Part shown: in pieces, positions 35,968-47,030 of the stretch
Numbering within the stretch: position 1 is the first letter of the stretch
How the letters are laid out: every line of letters begins with the position of its first letter
Source: Agarophyton chilense
Taxonomy: Eukaryota > Rhodophyta > Florideophyceae > Gracilariales > Gracilariaceae
Assembly: GCA_030374765.1 (NCBI GenBank)
Contig: JARGXX010000006.1
Location: 682,001 to 746,000, forward strand
Direction: 5' to 3'
Length of the DNA stretch: 64,000 bases
Made by a program: the position numbers and the translations under genes
Notes under the pieces: generated by a model
Told to the model about the DNA's origin: nothing
The model's input: the letters and a program-made list of their open reading frames with translations, nothing else
Database searches by the model: none

Positions 35968-36657
35968 CTACGAGGACGTGTTCTTCTTGCGAGATCGGGA
36001 CCTTCGATGACCATCATCACTGTCGTAGTCATCTGACGTATCTGAATCATAAGAATCGTCAGTACTGGAACTGAAGCCCTCCGTACTTGACGATTCATCA
36101 CTCGAATCACGTGCGGACTTCCGTTTCTTACGTCGTGACTTCGACTTCTTCGAACGAGTTTCCTTCAAAGGAGCTCCTTCCTCTTCCAGCATGACTGGTT
36201 TAGCAGCAGTCTGCGCATGAACTGCCGCCTCCAGGCGTTCTAAACGAGGGTTAACTGGAGTAAGGACTTCCTCTACATCCACGGTTAAGCCGGGTAGCGC
36301 ATCGGGCGTATTCCCGTACCTCTCCAGTAGATGGTTCAAATAATCACGTAGTGTTTTCACGGATGCAGAGACATGCTTCCCATCGTCTTCACGAACGAGT
36401 GCCTGATGCGCACTGCGTAATTGTTCGACATCAGCGATAAGAGCAGCGATCTGCGATTCCAACGCAACCATGCACACACGCGAAGCGCTTGACTCAGACT
36501 TGAGACGACGCATTTCCCTGGGCAAATCATCCTCTTCTTGAGGTCCGACGACCTCAAAGTCAACTCCGGCTTCTGTGGTGGGCTTGACTGCCGCTGCCAC
36601 AGGGGCCGGTACATCCGAGAGATCTCGTTCATCATTCACCGAGCGTGAGCGCGACAT
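35968..36657 (-). CDS. Charged coiled-coil-like protein, N-terminal part of the Gag region
   Basis: 229 residues beginning MSRSRSVNDERDLSDVPAP. The middle (ALESQIAALIADVEQLRSAH) looks like a short coiled coil, and the end is a Ser/Asp/Arg-rich tail (SRKKNTSS) with many SD and RRSRS steps. It precedes the Gag-like frame on the same strand inside the LTR element and is most simply its upstream part; no independent function can be named. Confidence 0.5.
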   Translation of the reverse strand: MSRSRSVNDERDLSDVPAPVAAAVKPTTEAGVDFEVVGPQEEDDLPREMRRLKSESSASRVCMVALESQIAALIADVEQLRSAHQALVREDDGKHVSASVKTLRDYLNHLLERYGNTPDALPGLTVDVEEVLTPVNPRLERLEAAVHAQTAAKPVMLEEEGAPLKETRSKKSKSRRKKRKSARDSSDESSSTEGFSSSTDDSYDSDTSDDYDSDDGHRRSRSRKKNTSS

Positions 36658-36986
36658 CGCTTGACGATACAGCCGCTCTCCGGCTTCAACAGATCAGGCA
36701 AGCCTCGGTTTCGCGAGTGGTCTCGCAGGACCGGGGCGACCAGTACTCGACTGGCTTCGGGTCCTCGGCATCATAGACCAAACCTGAGTATAGGTGCGTA
36801 CCAAATGGTGTCTTCGACTTCTCGACCACGTGTTCAACCATTATGAATTCCGCAATTGCCGGAGGTGGTTCGATAAACAATAACTGTAGTGATTACACTT
36901 CTTCCAAGTATCGATATCGATTCCACGTTCCAGGAACGAATTGTTCAGTGCAGCTTACCACAGTGGTCCTAAGTCGGGGGACCACT

Positions 36987-37390
36987 TGTAGTATCCGCTC
37001 TAACGGAGAGAGCAGACACCTGTGACAGCGTTCAGACTGCCGATGGGTTGCTTGCGGCGAAGTAAAAGGGGTGGTAGAGCTACAACACCAGCGAGCTGGA
37101 AGTGGGGTGTAAGGCCACTACTCGCCAGCGAGGGTGAACAGTGCAACTGTAAAACGTTGATGGAACGTAGGTACGAGACGGCTCGTGAAGTGGTTGGGGG
37201 CTGACTATCTATTATAGCTCGTCCGGATCTCCGGATAAGGAATCCTAAGCGAGGAACAGAATAGTCATGATGCCCATGTTGTCTCCTTTACTTGGAGTCG
37301 GCGCTCACCTCTGGTACACTACATACTGTGTGCCAGGGTAAGTGCCCAAATATATATATAAATAATACCCAGTGGTCAGCCACTTAGCCA
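36987..37390 (-). repeat. Right (5') LTR of the gag-only element
   Basis: 404 bp, partner of 31764-32169. Differences cluster in the first 80 bp, and the AT run is one repeat unit shorter. Confidence 0.8.
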
Positions 37391-40315
37391 CGTGATCAAA
37401 TTACCGACTAGCACCTCTCGTTTTCTAGAACCATATGATTCTCACATTGACAAACAGTTCAAAGCAGAAACACGGAGTGTCCGTGATGCTCTTCTTTTCA
37501 ATGGAGAGTTTGCGAATGCAAACATAATTTTCAAAAAATAACTTGCAATGGCCGGATATCGTATATTTACACCTTCTCCGATGTACAATAGCTTCCTTGC
37601 CGTCAGTTTTTGGCCCATGAATCCAGGCTTCTTCAAGATATTTCGTCTATACGGGAAATAAAAATAGATCTGTATCTCCTCAGACCAAGTGGAGGAAGAG
37701 AAATGAGCTTCAATCTCGGCGTCTACGCTCCAGTTACGTCTTAAAATATAGCAAAGTCTGGCCTGTGATTATATTACATGAAAACTCTACAAACTCTTTT
37801 CAAGCCGTAGAGAATAATCAGCAGTGTCCCCATATCACGCACAGGGTATCGCCGAAAAGCGCACCAGTTCGCGCTCCGGTGCCACTCAAAACGAAGAACC
37901 GAGAGCGAAGTGGGAACTCTTGTAATATGGTAGAGTAGAACCCTCCAACAGGATTTAAATGCGCCTAGGAAACTCATAGACTCCAAGACAACCCTCGAAA
38001 CCCATGACTGTGAAAAGAAAAAGATTTTGGGGTTTCTGGCTGATTTGGTCGTGGTTGTGAAATGGAAGGCGAGTCAATACGAACGCGTGAAATAACAGTT
38101 TGTTTTTGTGGTGGTAGGGATGACGACCAGCCGTTAGTTGCGTTTGTGAGGGGGGTAAGGCGATACTAAGGCTTCATGGACCATACAAGCGCTCAACATA
38201 ATCTGCAACGAAGTACAGGTGCACTGCTTTCGCTTAGACTGCCTCGCTGTGGAGTCGGATATGAACGGAGTTTCGCTATATCCGACGTTTCAAATAAATC
38301 CGTGTGGTTACTTGAGCGCTTTCTGTTTTGTACCTTTTGTACACTTCAGACAACGCAGACCCGGAATTCAGTAGTCTCTTTTTTATTCCAAATTGAATCC
38401 TTCTGAGGGCGCTCGTCAACATGGCAAAAAACCAAGCATGAACCAAGAATCTTGAGTTTTTGCCGTTAAAATGGTTTTGGTATCTCCAGCAGATCGGTGG
38501 GATATCGGCGCTTCCACAGCGTCGGTGTCCCATAAGAACTTTATCAGGATCTAAGAATTGATAGGAAAAATAGTTCATATCCTTCCTTCATTGGATACTC
38601 CCTCCAAAAGTTTGGTTCGCAAGCCACGTGCAGACGTTATTTTCTAAGCCAGTTTAAACACACAGGTTTGGTCGTGGGACTGTGCGGCGGCTGGGCGCCG
38701 GGAGAGCGAAATAGAGCTGCTATGCGCCGTTCCGGTGCACATCCACCGCCGTGGGGAGGGGCACAGCAGATCGGAAGGTCTTCATTAAATCTGTCCAGCA
38801 ATAAGATTTCCAGCAGCTGGCGACGTGTGCTTTGTTGGACAGACTCATCAATCTGGAGATTTTCGTGCATACTTGTATGCTTTCGGGTCCAGTGGATAAG
38901 AACGCATACAAAGTATGCACGAGGATCAATAAGAACCCCTCCCCGACGGATACGTTTCTGATTTATTCGGGTAGTCGCGGGATACTAGCCATCGTTTTTG
39001 TCACAGAAAGCCTTCCGAAAATTTCCGCACCGAGGTTGACGGGCACCCTGATTGCTAACCCTTCAAGAGGACATAATATGGCTCAGTATTTAGCAAGTGG
39101 AAAATGAATTACAGCCACTCAGAAATGTAGATTATTCTGGAATGAATGCATCTTAACAGCTCCAAAACATATGCAAGGCCTAATTTGGCAAAGCTTATTT
39201 CTCACACGAACACCTTTCTCATCCTCCTGTCGATGTTATAAGCCCTGTAGAGCCGTTGCAGCGTCTGCCGCAAAATAGTTTTCCTCTTCCCTGTTGTTGA
39301 ACACCTGCCGATTTCATCGGCAGAAAGTCAATAACGTCACATCATCTTGAGTACCACTACCGTTTTCTGCGTCATCGATCTTCGTCATAAATATCTTTTT
39401 CCAAGTATCCTTTCCGCTTGACTCCTCCAAAGTACTATGGAAACTGTTTTTAGATTCAATATTATTCAAACCTTCCAAGACCTTACGAATGATATTAGTA
39501 GAAGCCAGAACGCTCGAAGATTTTAATCAGCTCTCTTTCATGATCCTAACAGAGTTTTTCAAGAAAATAGACCCCCAAAACTCATAGTGGGTTCAAACGA
39601 TTGTTGCAGAACTTTCTCAATCAAAGAAACAGCAACCGTGGGACATTGCTATTTATCAACAATCTCCTTAATAACTTCTTACAGAACGCGGCATGCATGA
39701 CCAATTGTTTTATACAGACCCTTCTTCGTCCAAAACGTTTCGTCTATCCTAAAGGCATTTATCAAGAATTACGAAGAATTGAAAGTTCATGGGCCACGAT
39801 ACGGTCTTGCTGAATAAGTTCTGTACGATCCCAGGTGTAGGTGAGAAAAAACCTGTGACATTAAGCTAAAATTTGAATCCGATACATTCCAAACTATTCA
39901 TTTCCGTTTGTAAAAACATGCCTCTTATTTGTATTGTTCTTTTCTTGCATATATTGTTGACAAAAATACTCACACGGTCGCAAGAATTGGAAGGTGTTCG
40001 CATCGAATTGCAAAAAAAAAGTTTGACCTCTCACAGTACACAATCAAATCAACGCTTTTGCAGTTTCTCCAGAGCACAGTAACGCAGCACATTCCCACCG
40101 CATTACGTAACACCGAAACCCTGTTTCGTGGAATGCAATTCAGTCGCCAACCACATTTTAAAGGGAAGAGTTGAAATTCGACCAGTACCATAAAAGGAAA
40201 CGTCACAAGTTCCTAAGTCAAGGCAATTTGTGTACTTGTAGCTCAGTGGTTAATTCTTGATAATTCTTTCGACAGGTCGTGTGCTAAATTCTTATTGTTT
40301 GCAGGACAATTATAA
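37391..40315. other. Decayed sequence without a named gene
   Basis: Short frames occur on both strands. The plus strand near 37440-37720 reads coding-like in pieces (VRDALLFNGEFANANIIF, AMAGYRIFTPSPMYNSFLA, KIDLYLLRPSGG), and 39550-40180 also looks once-coding (KFDLSQYTIKSTLLQFLQST), but no family was recognised. The right part may belong to the old Copia relic that follows. No RNA gene or tandem repeat was seen. Confidence 0.35.
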
Positions 40316-41082
40316 TTAGGAATGGCGACCGGCGATAAAAAAGTAGTTGAGAAGTCACGACTGATTGAACAGAGGTAACATGATATCAACTCACGTTTTA
40401 TTCCCACAAAGGCCCCAACAATTTCTAAGTTTGGAAACCGTATTGGTCTCATCACTGCTGACATGAGAGATGATGCCACAGCTTATACGCGTGAAAATAC
40501 GCAAGCATACGACGAAAGTAGATCATCCTTGGATCGTAATGTATTTCTCAGACCCCCAGCAAAAATAAATTTACCGTACGAAAATGTCCTTCTGGTATTG
40601 TAATTGATCTATGGATTGCTCGAGGCTGGACCACAATTGTTCTTAACTTAAAAAACACAGCAAAATCGGGAGCTGAACATGAAGAGATTTACTGCGGACA
40701 AATGCATCCTGTATCCCACCACGAAGCCTGGAACAACTCCAAATCTTGTGGTACTACAGGTCGAAGACTCGTCTGGTTTGGAAACACGAAAGTTTTGGAA
40801 GAAGAAGAACGAAGTGCAAATCGTGTACGGACAAAACCACGAACACTCTTACTACTAGAAGGCACATGCATTTTAACTGGATAAAGGATTCAACATTGTT
40901 CACACCGAAATTTTCATGTCAGTCAAGAAGACAATATGGGTTCACTTGTTGTCCCAAAAATAGTCAATGAATCTGTCACAGAACGCTATAAGCTACAGTA
41001 CATTTCGAACACACCCCGGCCTGAACTTTTCAGAAGCGTGCAAACGATGACGAAGCGTGTCGCGAACGGTTCCCAATATGCC
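40316..41082 (+). mobile_element. Old Copia relic, left part (RT region), broken
   Basis: The plus strand carries decayed Copia RT: KFGNRIGLITADMRDDATAY, RENTQAYDESRSSLDRNVFL, RPPAKINLPYENVLLVL, IYGLLEAGP and further pieces up to 41075. The relic is old with many breaks. It is interrupted at 41082 by the Gypsy element, and RNase H sequence of the same type resumes on the far side at 46493. Confidence 0.65.
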
Positions 41083-41453
41083 TGTTGACGTGTCGCGATT
41101 CGCGCTCGTCGCACGTGAAGCAAAAGGTTGGGCACCAAGAGAAGTTCCGCGCTGTGTCGGATGCCCCCAGACTTTTTGGCAGAGTATGGTATTCTTTATT
41201 ATATAGTAGTCTGTGGTGCTCCAGTACCAGCTCGTGGGTTGCGCTTCTGGGTTTTCTATGAAGCGTGCGCTGCGTAGGTGTCGCTGTCGTCCAGCAGCTG
41301 TCTACTTCGAAGTCCTACGTAGTCCAAACGCCCGCATCTCAATCCAGACTACAGTCCACTTTGGGCTGCAGATGCGCTATTTCATCCCAGTTCCACAGCA
41401 CCCTGCTTTGGGATGCACCTACGCATCCCAGGTGTGCTCGTGGGTGGTCAACA
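41083..41453 (-). repeat. 3' LTR of the minus-strand Gypsy element
   Basis: 371 bp, TGTTGAC...GTCAACA on the plus strand, which is also a 7-bp terminal inverted repeat. Confidence 0.92.
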
Positions 41454-41496
41454 GTCCCCCTATGACCAATTCTTCGAAAGGAATATGGAAGGTTGG

Positions 41497-44400
41497 TCAT
41501 AAAAATTTGACCATTCTCTTCTGTCGTGTTGTACCGTCTTTCCTGACGTGTTCCAGATATTCCTTTACCAAGTCTGGTACGTCGTACTGTAGGCTTTCCA
41601 ATGAGACCCAGTAGGTTTCGTTGTCCTCAAAGCCTTTTGATTTTACCAAGATGTCCAGTTTTCCGTCTTCTTTTCTGATATCCTGGAACTCTTCGACCAC
41701 CAGTAGCTCGTTGTCTTCCTAAGAGAGGTAATTTTGAACATCTTCGGTGATTTGAAAATTATTGTTTCGGAAAAACTTCAACCGACGGCCGTGCACTACT
41801 TCCCTCTTTCCTGAAAGTAAATGTTCAACTTCGAAGATGTATTCGCCATTGCCGCTTGTCTCTCTATACGGACCTGTCCAGTGTAGCGAGAGTTTCTTTT
41901 TCATTTTCTTCTGTAGCAATCCTTTCAACACCAAATCGCCCTCAGAAAAGTTCACCTTTCGTACTCCCGTTTTCCGGTTGTGTGATTCTACCGCTGCTTT
42001 TCGTTTCTTGCTAGAAGCCGTGGCGACGTCTCGGTTCATGCGTTCCATGGCTTCTCTGCACCGGTCGAATTCTAGCAATTGCCTAATCTGTGCCTCGGTG
42101 ATGGACACAGTTTCCAACTTTCCTTTGCGTTCAGTGAGTCCGTCGAATGGGCCGTCCTGCTTCAGCCCGGTAAATACTTCGAGTGGACATCGATTCTTCA
42201 ATCGCTTCAATGGAGAGTTGTTCAGTGCTGACTGCACCAGTGACATCACCCTGGGCCATGAGGCGAATGGAAGCTGAAACTCTGACAGTAGTGCTCTTGC
42301 CGCTCTTGCAAGCTCTCTGCACACTACCTCGACTGTACCGTTGCTCCATGGTGCGTAGGCCAGTGTGAAATGATGCTGAGTGTGCAAATGATCCTTGAGA
42401 CTACGCGTCACTGTGTTCTTAAAATGGCTGGTTTGATCGGACACCCATATCCTCGACGTTCCGAAGGCGGCGAACCATTTTGTAAGGAGTTCAGCGGTTA
42501 CTTCAGCCGTTGCTTCGGTTGTCGGTACGAGCCATACGTAGCCAGAAAAGTTGTCCTTGATCACCAGAACGTAGATGTGATGCTTCTCTCCTTTTCCAAT
42601 ATAGCAGTAGTCGAAATGGATTACTTCGTTGGGTTTCGTAGCATGGATTGCAGACCCAAGAGGCCTTGGCACGATAAATCCTGGGTGACTAGCGAGGCAG
42701 TGGATACAGGATGCCACGAAGTCCTTCACATCTTTGTCCATACAGTCCCACCAGAAATGTCTTTCGATGTTTGCCTTTGTAACTGCCTTTGCTCGGTGTC
42801 CTGTGTATCCGGTGTGTGCTGCGATCAAAACTCTTAGCTTGCACAGTGTGTCTGACTTCGGTACCCATATACGCCCTGAACTGTTTCGCCAAATGCATTG
42901 ATTCTTCTTGAAACTGCTGGGTGGCTTGTCTGGACTGCTACGTTGTGAGTTCTCCAGGTCTTTGAGGTTGGGCCAGTCGAGTTCCGGCTTCAGTTCGGGG
43001 CTTTTTGGCGCCATGAGAACAGTCTTGCATGCCCTCAAAGTGGCTACTTTGACTTTGGCAGGACTTTTTACGGCCCAGCGTGTCATCATATCAGCCCAAA
43101 CATTCCGTTCCCACGGTAGGTGCTGTATGATGTACCTGAAACCGTTGAGCTTCATTGCCCATCTCATCAGCTTGCTAGCCGTGTGGCGTGGTGTGCCAGG
43201 GTTTCTTCCGTACGGGTCGTACATGTTGACGAGGTTTGCGTTGTCCGTGAAAATCGAGACCAACCGACCGGATACGAGATAGTCCAGCTTACTCATAGCC
43301 TCTACGATGGAAAATCCTTCCTTTTCCGGGGTGCTCCAGTGCTCTGCAGCTTTGCGGAACGCTCCAGAAAGGAATGCGAGGGGCCCATGGTTCTGGTCCC
43401 CGAGGTCGAGTTTGCGATGTTCTTCCGGGATCTGGGTGAGAATTGCGGCCCAGTGGGTTTCAGAAGCGTCTGTGAACAGGCAGAGAGTGTGTCCTTCTTT
43501 TGGGTAGGACAATTTTGTTGCAGATATTAGATGGCGTTTGATATCATCAAGCGCGACCTGGTGCGTGGGGTTCCATTTTTCAACTACGCTGAATTTCCTT
43601 ACTGCACTCTTCTTTCGTGAGCCTGCTTCCTTGTACATCTCTTCCATGAGATCGTGCAATGGCTCTACTTTCTTGGCGTAGTCTGGGATAGACGTACGCA
43701 TCCAATTAGTAGCGCAGAGCAGTTGCTGTAGCTCACTTGCGTTGTTTGGAGCTTTCATGTCGATGAGAACCTTGAATGAACGTGGGTCATATTGTACACC
43801 GTCCTCTGAGATGATACGTCCACAGAACTTCACTGTTCTTTGAAAAAAATGACTCTTCTTTGGGTTTAGTCGGAAACCAAATCGGTGGCATACTGCTAGA
43901 AACTTCTCGATGGCGACCAAAAGTTCGCCCTCGTCTTTTGCGTGTAGCAGGAAGTCATCTATTTTTTTGAATGAGGTTGGGCACTTCTTCGGCAAAGGCA
44001 GTCTGGGTGCAAGCTTGGAAATGGTTTCCCGAGTCTGTACCTCCCTGCAGCATACGTCGCGGCGAATATATTCCCAGCGGTGTCTGGATAGACATGAGTT
44101 CCTGCGAGTCAGGAGATAGTGCGAACTGCCAATACCCGTGGCAGAAATCGATGTTGGCGAACACTTTCGAGCCTCCGCACTCCTGTAGCTTCGAATCGAG
44201 ATGTGGCATTGCCGAATGCATGGGTATGGTCTTGGAGTTTACGGAGCGGAGGTCGAATGTGAAGCGCAGTTTGTCATTCCCGGGCTTTGGTACAGCCAGG
44301 GCGGGACTGGCCCCCCTGGCTGCTGGGTTCCTATACACTGCGCCGATTTTTTCCAGCTGCTTGATCGTGTGACTGATGAAAACTCGCTGATTCTGCGCGT

Positions 44401-46066
44401 ACCGCCTCTGAGGGCAGCGGATTGGTTTGGCTCCGGGGCGCAGTTCGATATCCAATGGGCACACTTTGGCGGGTGGATCGGGACCGAGCTTTATGCGAAG
44501 GATTGATCGATAATCGCATAGTATTCTCCTCAGCTCGCGAAGTCCCTCATTACTCATCCCGTTTTTCCGGGCTTCCTCCTGCAGGGGAATGAGAGCTTTA
44601 TCGATTTCAGTGGGGTCGTCGATTCCGAATCCAGCCGTAAGGTGTTCCGGGGGTTCAATTGGGTCGTCCTCTGTGTCTTTGTAGGATACACCACGGTAGC
44701 TACCCTTCCCAGTAGGTACACCGACGCGGCTAATGCGCATACCGTTGATCGCCGGGCCCACCTTCTCGAGGTGGTCGTCTAGATTGAATCCTATTGCATT
44801 GAGCAGGGGGCGTCCAAGAATCACCTCTTTCATACTCTGATCCGTAATGAAGAACTCTACTCCATGCAGAAGTATAGGTATCTTGGTCCTGTGCAGGGTT
44901 AGAACTAGCGACATGGCCACCTTCTGCTTTGATGTGAACACGATTGGGGCTTCTTCAGTGCTCTCGACAGCAGTCTCGAGTTCGATGGTTTCAGGGAGAT
45001 CGATGACTTCCAAGTTGCCTCCGGTATTGACTTGCTTCATCAAGTCTCTTGATATAGCACTACAGTCGGCGCCAGAGTCTCTAATTGCGACTGCTGCGAC
45101 TCGTTCGTCGAGTGAAATGTTGTACCTTCCATTGCTGCTCGAATGGCTTGGTAAAAGAGCGACTTTGATGCTTCTCTTCCCCCTCTTCTCTGCAAAGAAA
45201 TCGTCCAGGAGCTGCTTCCGTTCTTCGGTGGAGGTAATACTACAGTCTCGGATTCGGTGTTTCTTGCCGCATTTCTTGTTCAGGCAAGCCCTGGTCCACA
45301 TAGAACCGTCTATGGAGGTTTTCTGTGGTCCTGAGTTCGAGAAATCTCGTTTCGAACGTTTGCGGCCGCGCTCCATATCTTCGGGTTCACTCTTCTTCGA
45401 AACATTTCCTCCGTCGCGCTCATGTCTTCGTTTTTTCTGCGCTCGTGCAGCTTCGCCATTATGCACTTCGACGGCAAGAACGCTGGCGCGTTTCATAAAA
45501 TGGGATATGCTTGTTTTCTGTGCAGCTGTCCAGTATGATTTCTCGTTCAGTGGACGAATACGTAGCTCGGCGGGTTCCACGCGATTGATTAGCTTAGGGA
45601 CGATCGTCTTGCAGATTTTTTGATCTTTCACGACATCTGATGCATTTTTTCTATCCAAATGCATGACTATGTTCACGAAAAATTCTCCAACAGCTTCACC
45701 TGGGTCCCTGGGACATGTTCGGTACTTCACTGCATCCAATAATGTCTGTACGCGTTGCGCCAGGTCCTTCGGAGCTTCTTTGAGAGCATTCTCAAACCAG
45801 TTCTTTACCACTTCGTCAGTCGCGTCCTCGACTGTGCTCGCGCCATCTATTTCTCCCAAGATGCACAGACTGTGCAGCATTTCCGGTTTGACGCACTGTC
45901 GAATCGTGGCTGATTGAACGTGCTCTGCAGTAGCGCGACTCTGGTTAAGGTCAGCGATATATTCCTTATACGCGGCATACTCCACTTCGAATTTGATCAT
46001 GTTCGGCTGTGTAGGACTCTCCAGCCTAGGCGCCGAAATGGTTGACACAACTCCGTACTTCGACAT
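41497..46066 (-). pseudogene. Gypsy Gag-Pro-RT-RNase H-integrase-chromodomain coding region
   Basis: The first ATG (46066) gives MSKYGVVSTISAPRLESPTQ. Domains in order: Gag with a Lys/Arg-rich region and a zinc-binding-like CLNKKCGKKHRIRDC; aspartic protease (AIRDSGADCSAIS); RT (RFTFDLRSVNSKTIP, FANIDFCHGYWQF); RNase H (LCLFTDASETHWAAIL); integrase zinc-binding part (HTGYTGHRAKA ... CIHC) and core (HFDYCYIGKGE, WVSDQTSHFKN, APWSNGTVEVVCRELARA); and a chromodomain-like C-terminus near 41497-41700 (DILVKSKGFEDNETYWVSLE). RT before integrase and a C-terminal chromodomain-like part fit a chromovirus-like Gypsy. It is treated as a fossil: nearly whole, with about one to three breaks. Confidence 0.85.
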
Positions 46067-46116
46067 CACGTTAAGCGCAAAAAGCAAACAGTGTACTCTT
46101 TAGAGGCAAAGCGCTT

Positions 46117-46487
46117 TGTTGACGTGTCGCGATTCGCGCTCGTCGCACGTGAAGCAAAATGTTGGGCACCAAGAGAAGTTCCGCGCTGTGTCGGATGCCC
46201 CCAGACTCTTTGGCAGAGTCTGGTATTCTTTATTATATAGTAGTCTGTGGTGCTCGAGTACCAGCTCGTGGGTTGCGCTTCTGGGTTTTCTATGATGCAT
46301 GCGCTGCGTAGGTGTCGCTGTCGTCCAGCAGCTGTCTACTTCGAAGTCCTACGCAGTCCAAACGCCCGCATCTCAATCCAGACTACAGTCCACTCTGGGC
46401 TGCAGATGCGCTATTTCATCCCAGTTCCACAGCACCCTGCTTTGGGATGCACCTACGCATCCCAGGTGTGCTCGTGGGTGGTCAACA
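46117..46487 (-). repeat. 5' LTR of the minus-strand Gypsy element
   Basis: 371 bp, partner of 41083-41453, about 2% different. The element's coding region starts about 50 bp inside it. Confidence 0.92.
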
Positions 46488-47030
46488 ATGCCTTGCAAAA
46501 CCTGAAGGACCTCTTCTCCTTTTCTGGTAATAACAGGGATGAGACAATGCGATTTGTTAAAATGCATGAAGACTCACTGCGAGTTATTCTCTTCACAGAT
46601 GTCTCGTTTTCTCACGCTGGCGAGAAGGCCTCCCAGTTACGATTCATCATTCTTTTATGCGAAATGGACGGCAACGCTAATTTATTGAACTATGGAAGCA
46701 GAAAATTCTACAAAGTTTCCAGAAACGTGATGGCAGCGAAAAACTTAGTATTGGTTCGTGGTTCTGATCAGCCATATCTCTCGAAACATTTTCTTTCTGA
46801 AAGTTTTAATTGCGATATACCTATCAATGCATATATCGATTTGAGAAGAGCATTCAATGCGGTAGCTAAGCATTCAAGAACGAAAGAAAAGTGCCTGAGA
46901 ATTGATATTGCAGCACTTCAAGAATCGATTGCATATAGAGAGTTTCATAGCATTGGTGAAATGCGGTGTGGGAAACAAATAGCTCATCATTTTACAAGAG
47001 TAGCCATCTCGAATGTATAAACTACTCTCA
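46488..47030 (+). mobile_element. Old Copia relic, right part (RNase H region), broken
   Basis: Plus-strand Copia RNase H: RVILFTDVSFSHAGEKASQL, LLNYGSRKFYKVSRNVMAAK, INAYIDLRRAFNAVAKHSRT, KEKCLRIDIAALQESIAYRE, and MRCGKQIAHHFTRVAIS near the end. Order and strand match the RT relic left of the Gypsy insertion at 41082. Ends unknown. Confidence 0.7.

Larger units (their letters stand above)
31764..37390 (-). mobile_element. LTR element with gag-like genes and no visible pol, broken
   Basis: Direct repeats of about 405 bp (31764-32169 and 36987-37390, roughly 2% different plus a 2-bp AT-repeat length change) bound a 4.8-kb interior. Minus-strand Gag-like sequence lies next to the right LTR, so the element points left. 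A candidate primer site (TGGTCCCCCGACTTAGG on the minus strand) lies two bases inside the right LTR. No RT, RNase H or integrase motif was found. The left half is coding-like on the opposite strand. It is broken in a few places; LTR divergence suggests middle age. Flanks show no matching 5-bp duplication. It may be a large non-autonomous (LARD-like) element. Confidence 0.7.
41083..46487 (-). mobile_element. Gypsy element with chromodomain-like end, nearly whole, inserted into an old Copia relic
   Basis: A 5405-bp minus-strand element with 371-bp LTRs (41083-41453, 46117-46487) that begin TGTTGAC and end GTCAACA. It is flanked by the 5-bp duplication ATGCC (41078-41082, 46488-46492). I count about eight differences between the LTRs (about 2%), so the insertion is of middle age, older than the Copia at 18.6 kb and the Gypsy at 53.3 kb. 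The interior codes for Gag, protease, RT, RNase H and integrase in Gypsy order, then a chromodomain-like part. It is nearly whole, with about one to three breaks. Confidence 0.93.

Noticed and set aside
38766-38776. AGATCGGAAG, like the start of a sequencing adapter
   Set aside because: Only about ten bases match and the following bases differ; chance is the simplest explanation.
40240-40310. tRNA-like A box (TAGCTCAGTGGTTA)
   Set aside because: No B box (GGTTCRANTCC) or cloverleaf pairing follows at the right distance, so it is likely chance or a SINE scrap.
43960-45620. Plus-strand frames across the minus-strand Gypsy element (e.g. 44847-45623)
   Set aside because: They are the antisense shadow of the Gypsy coding region.
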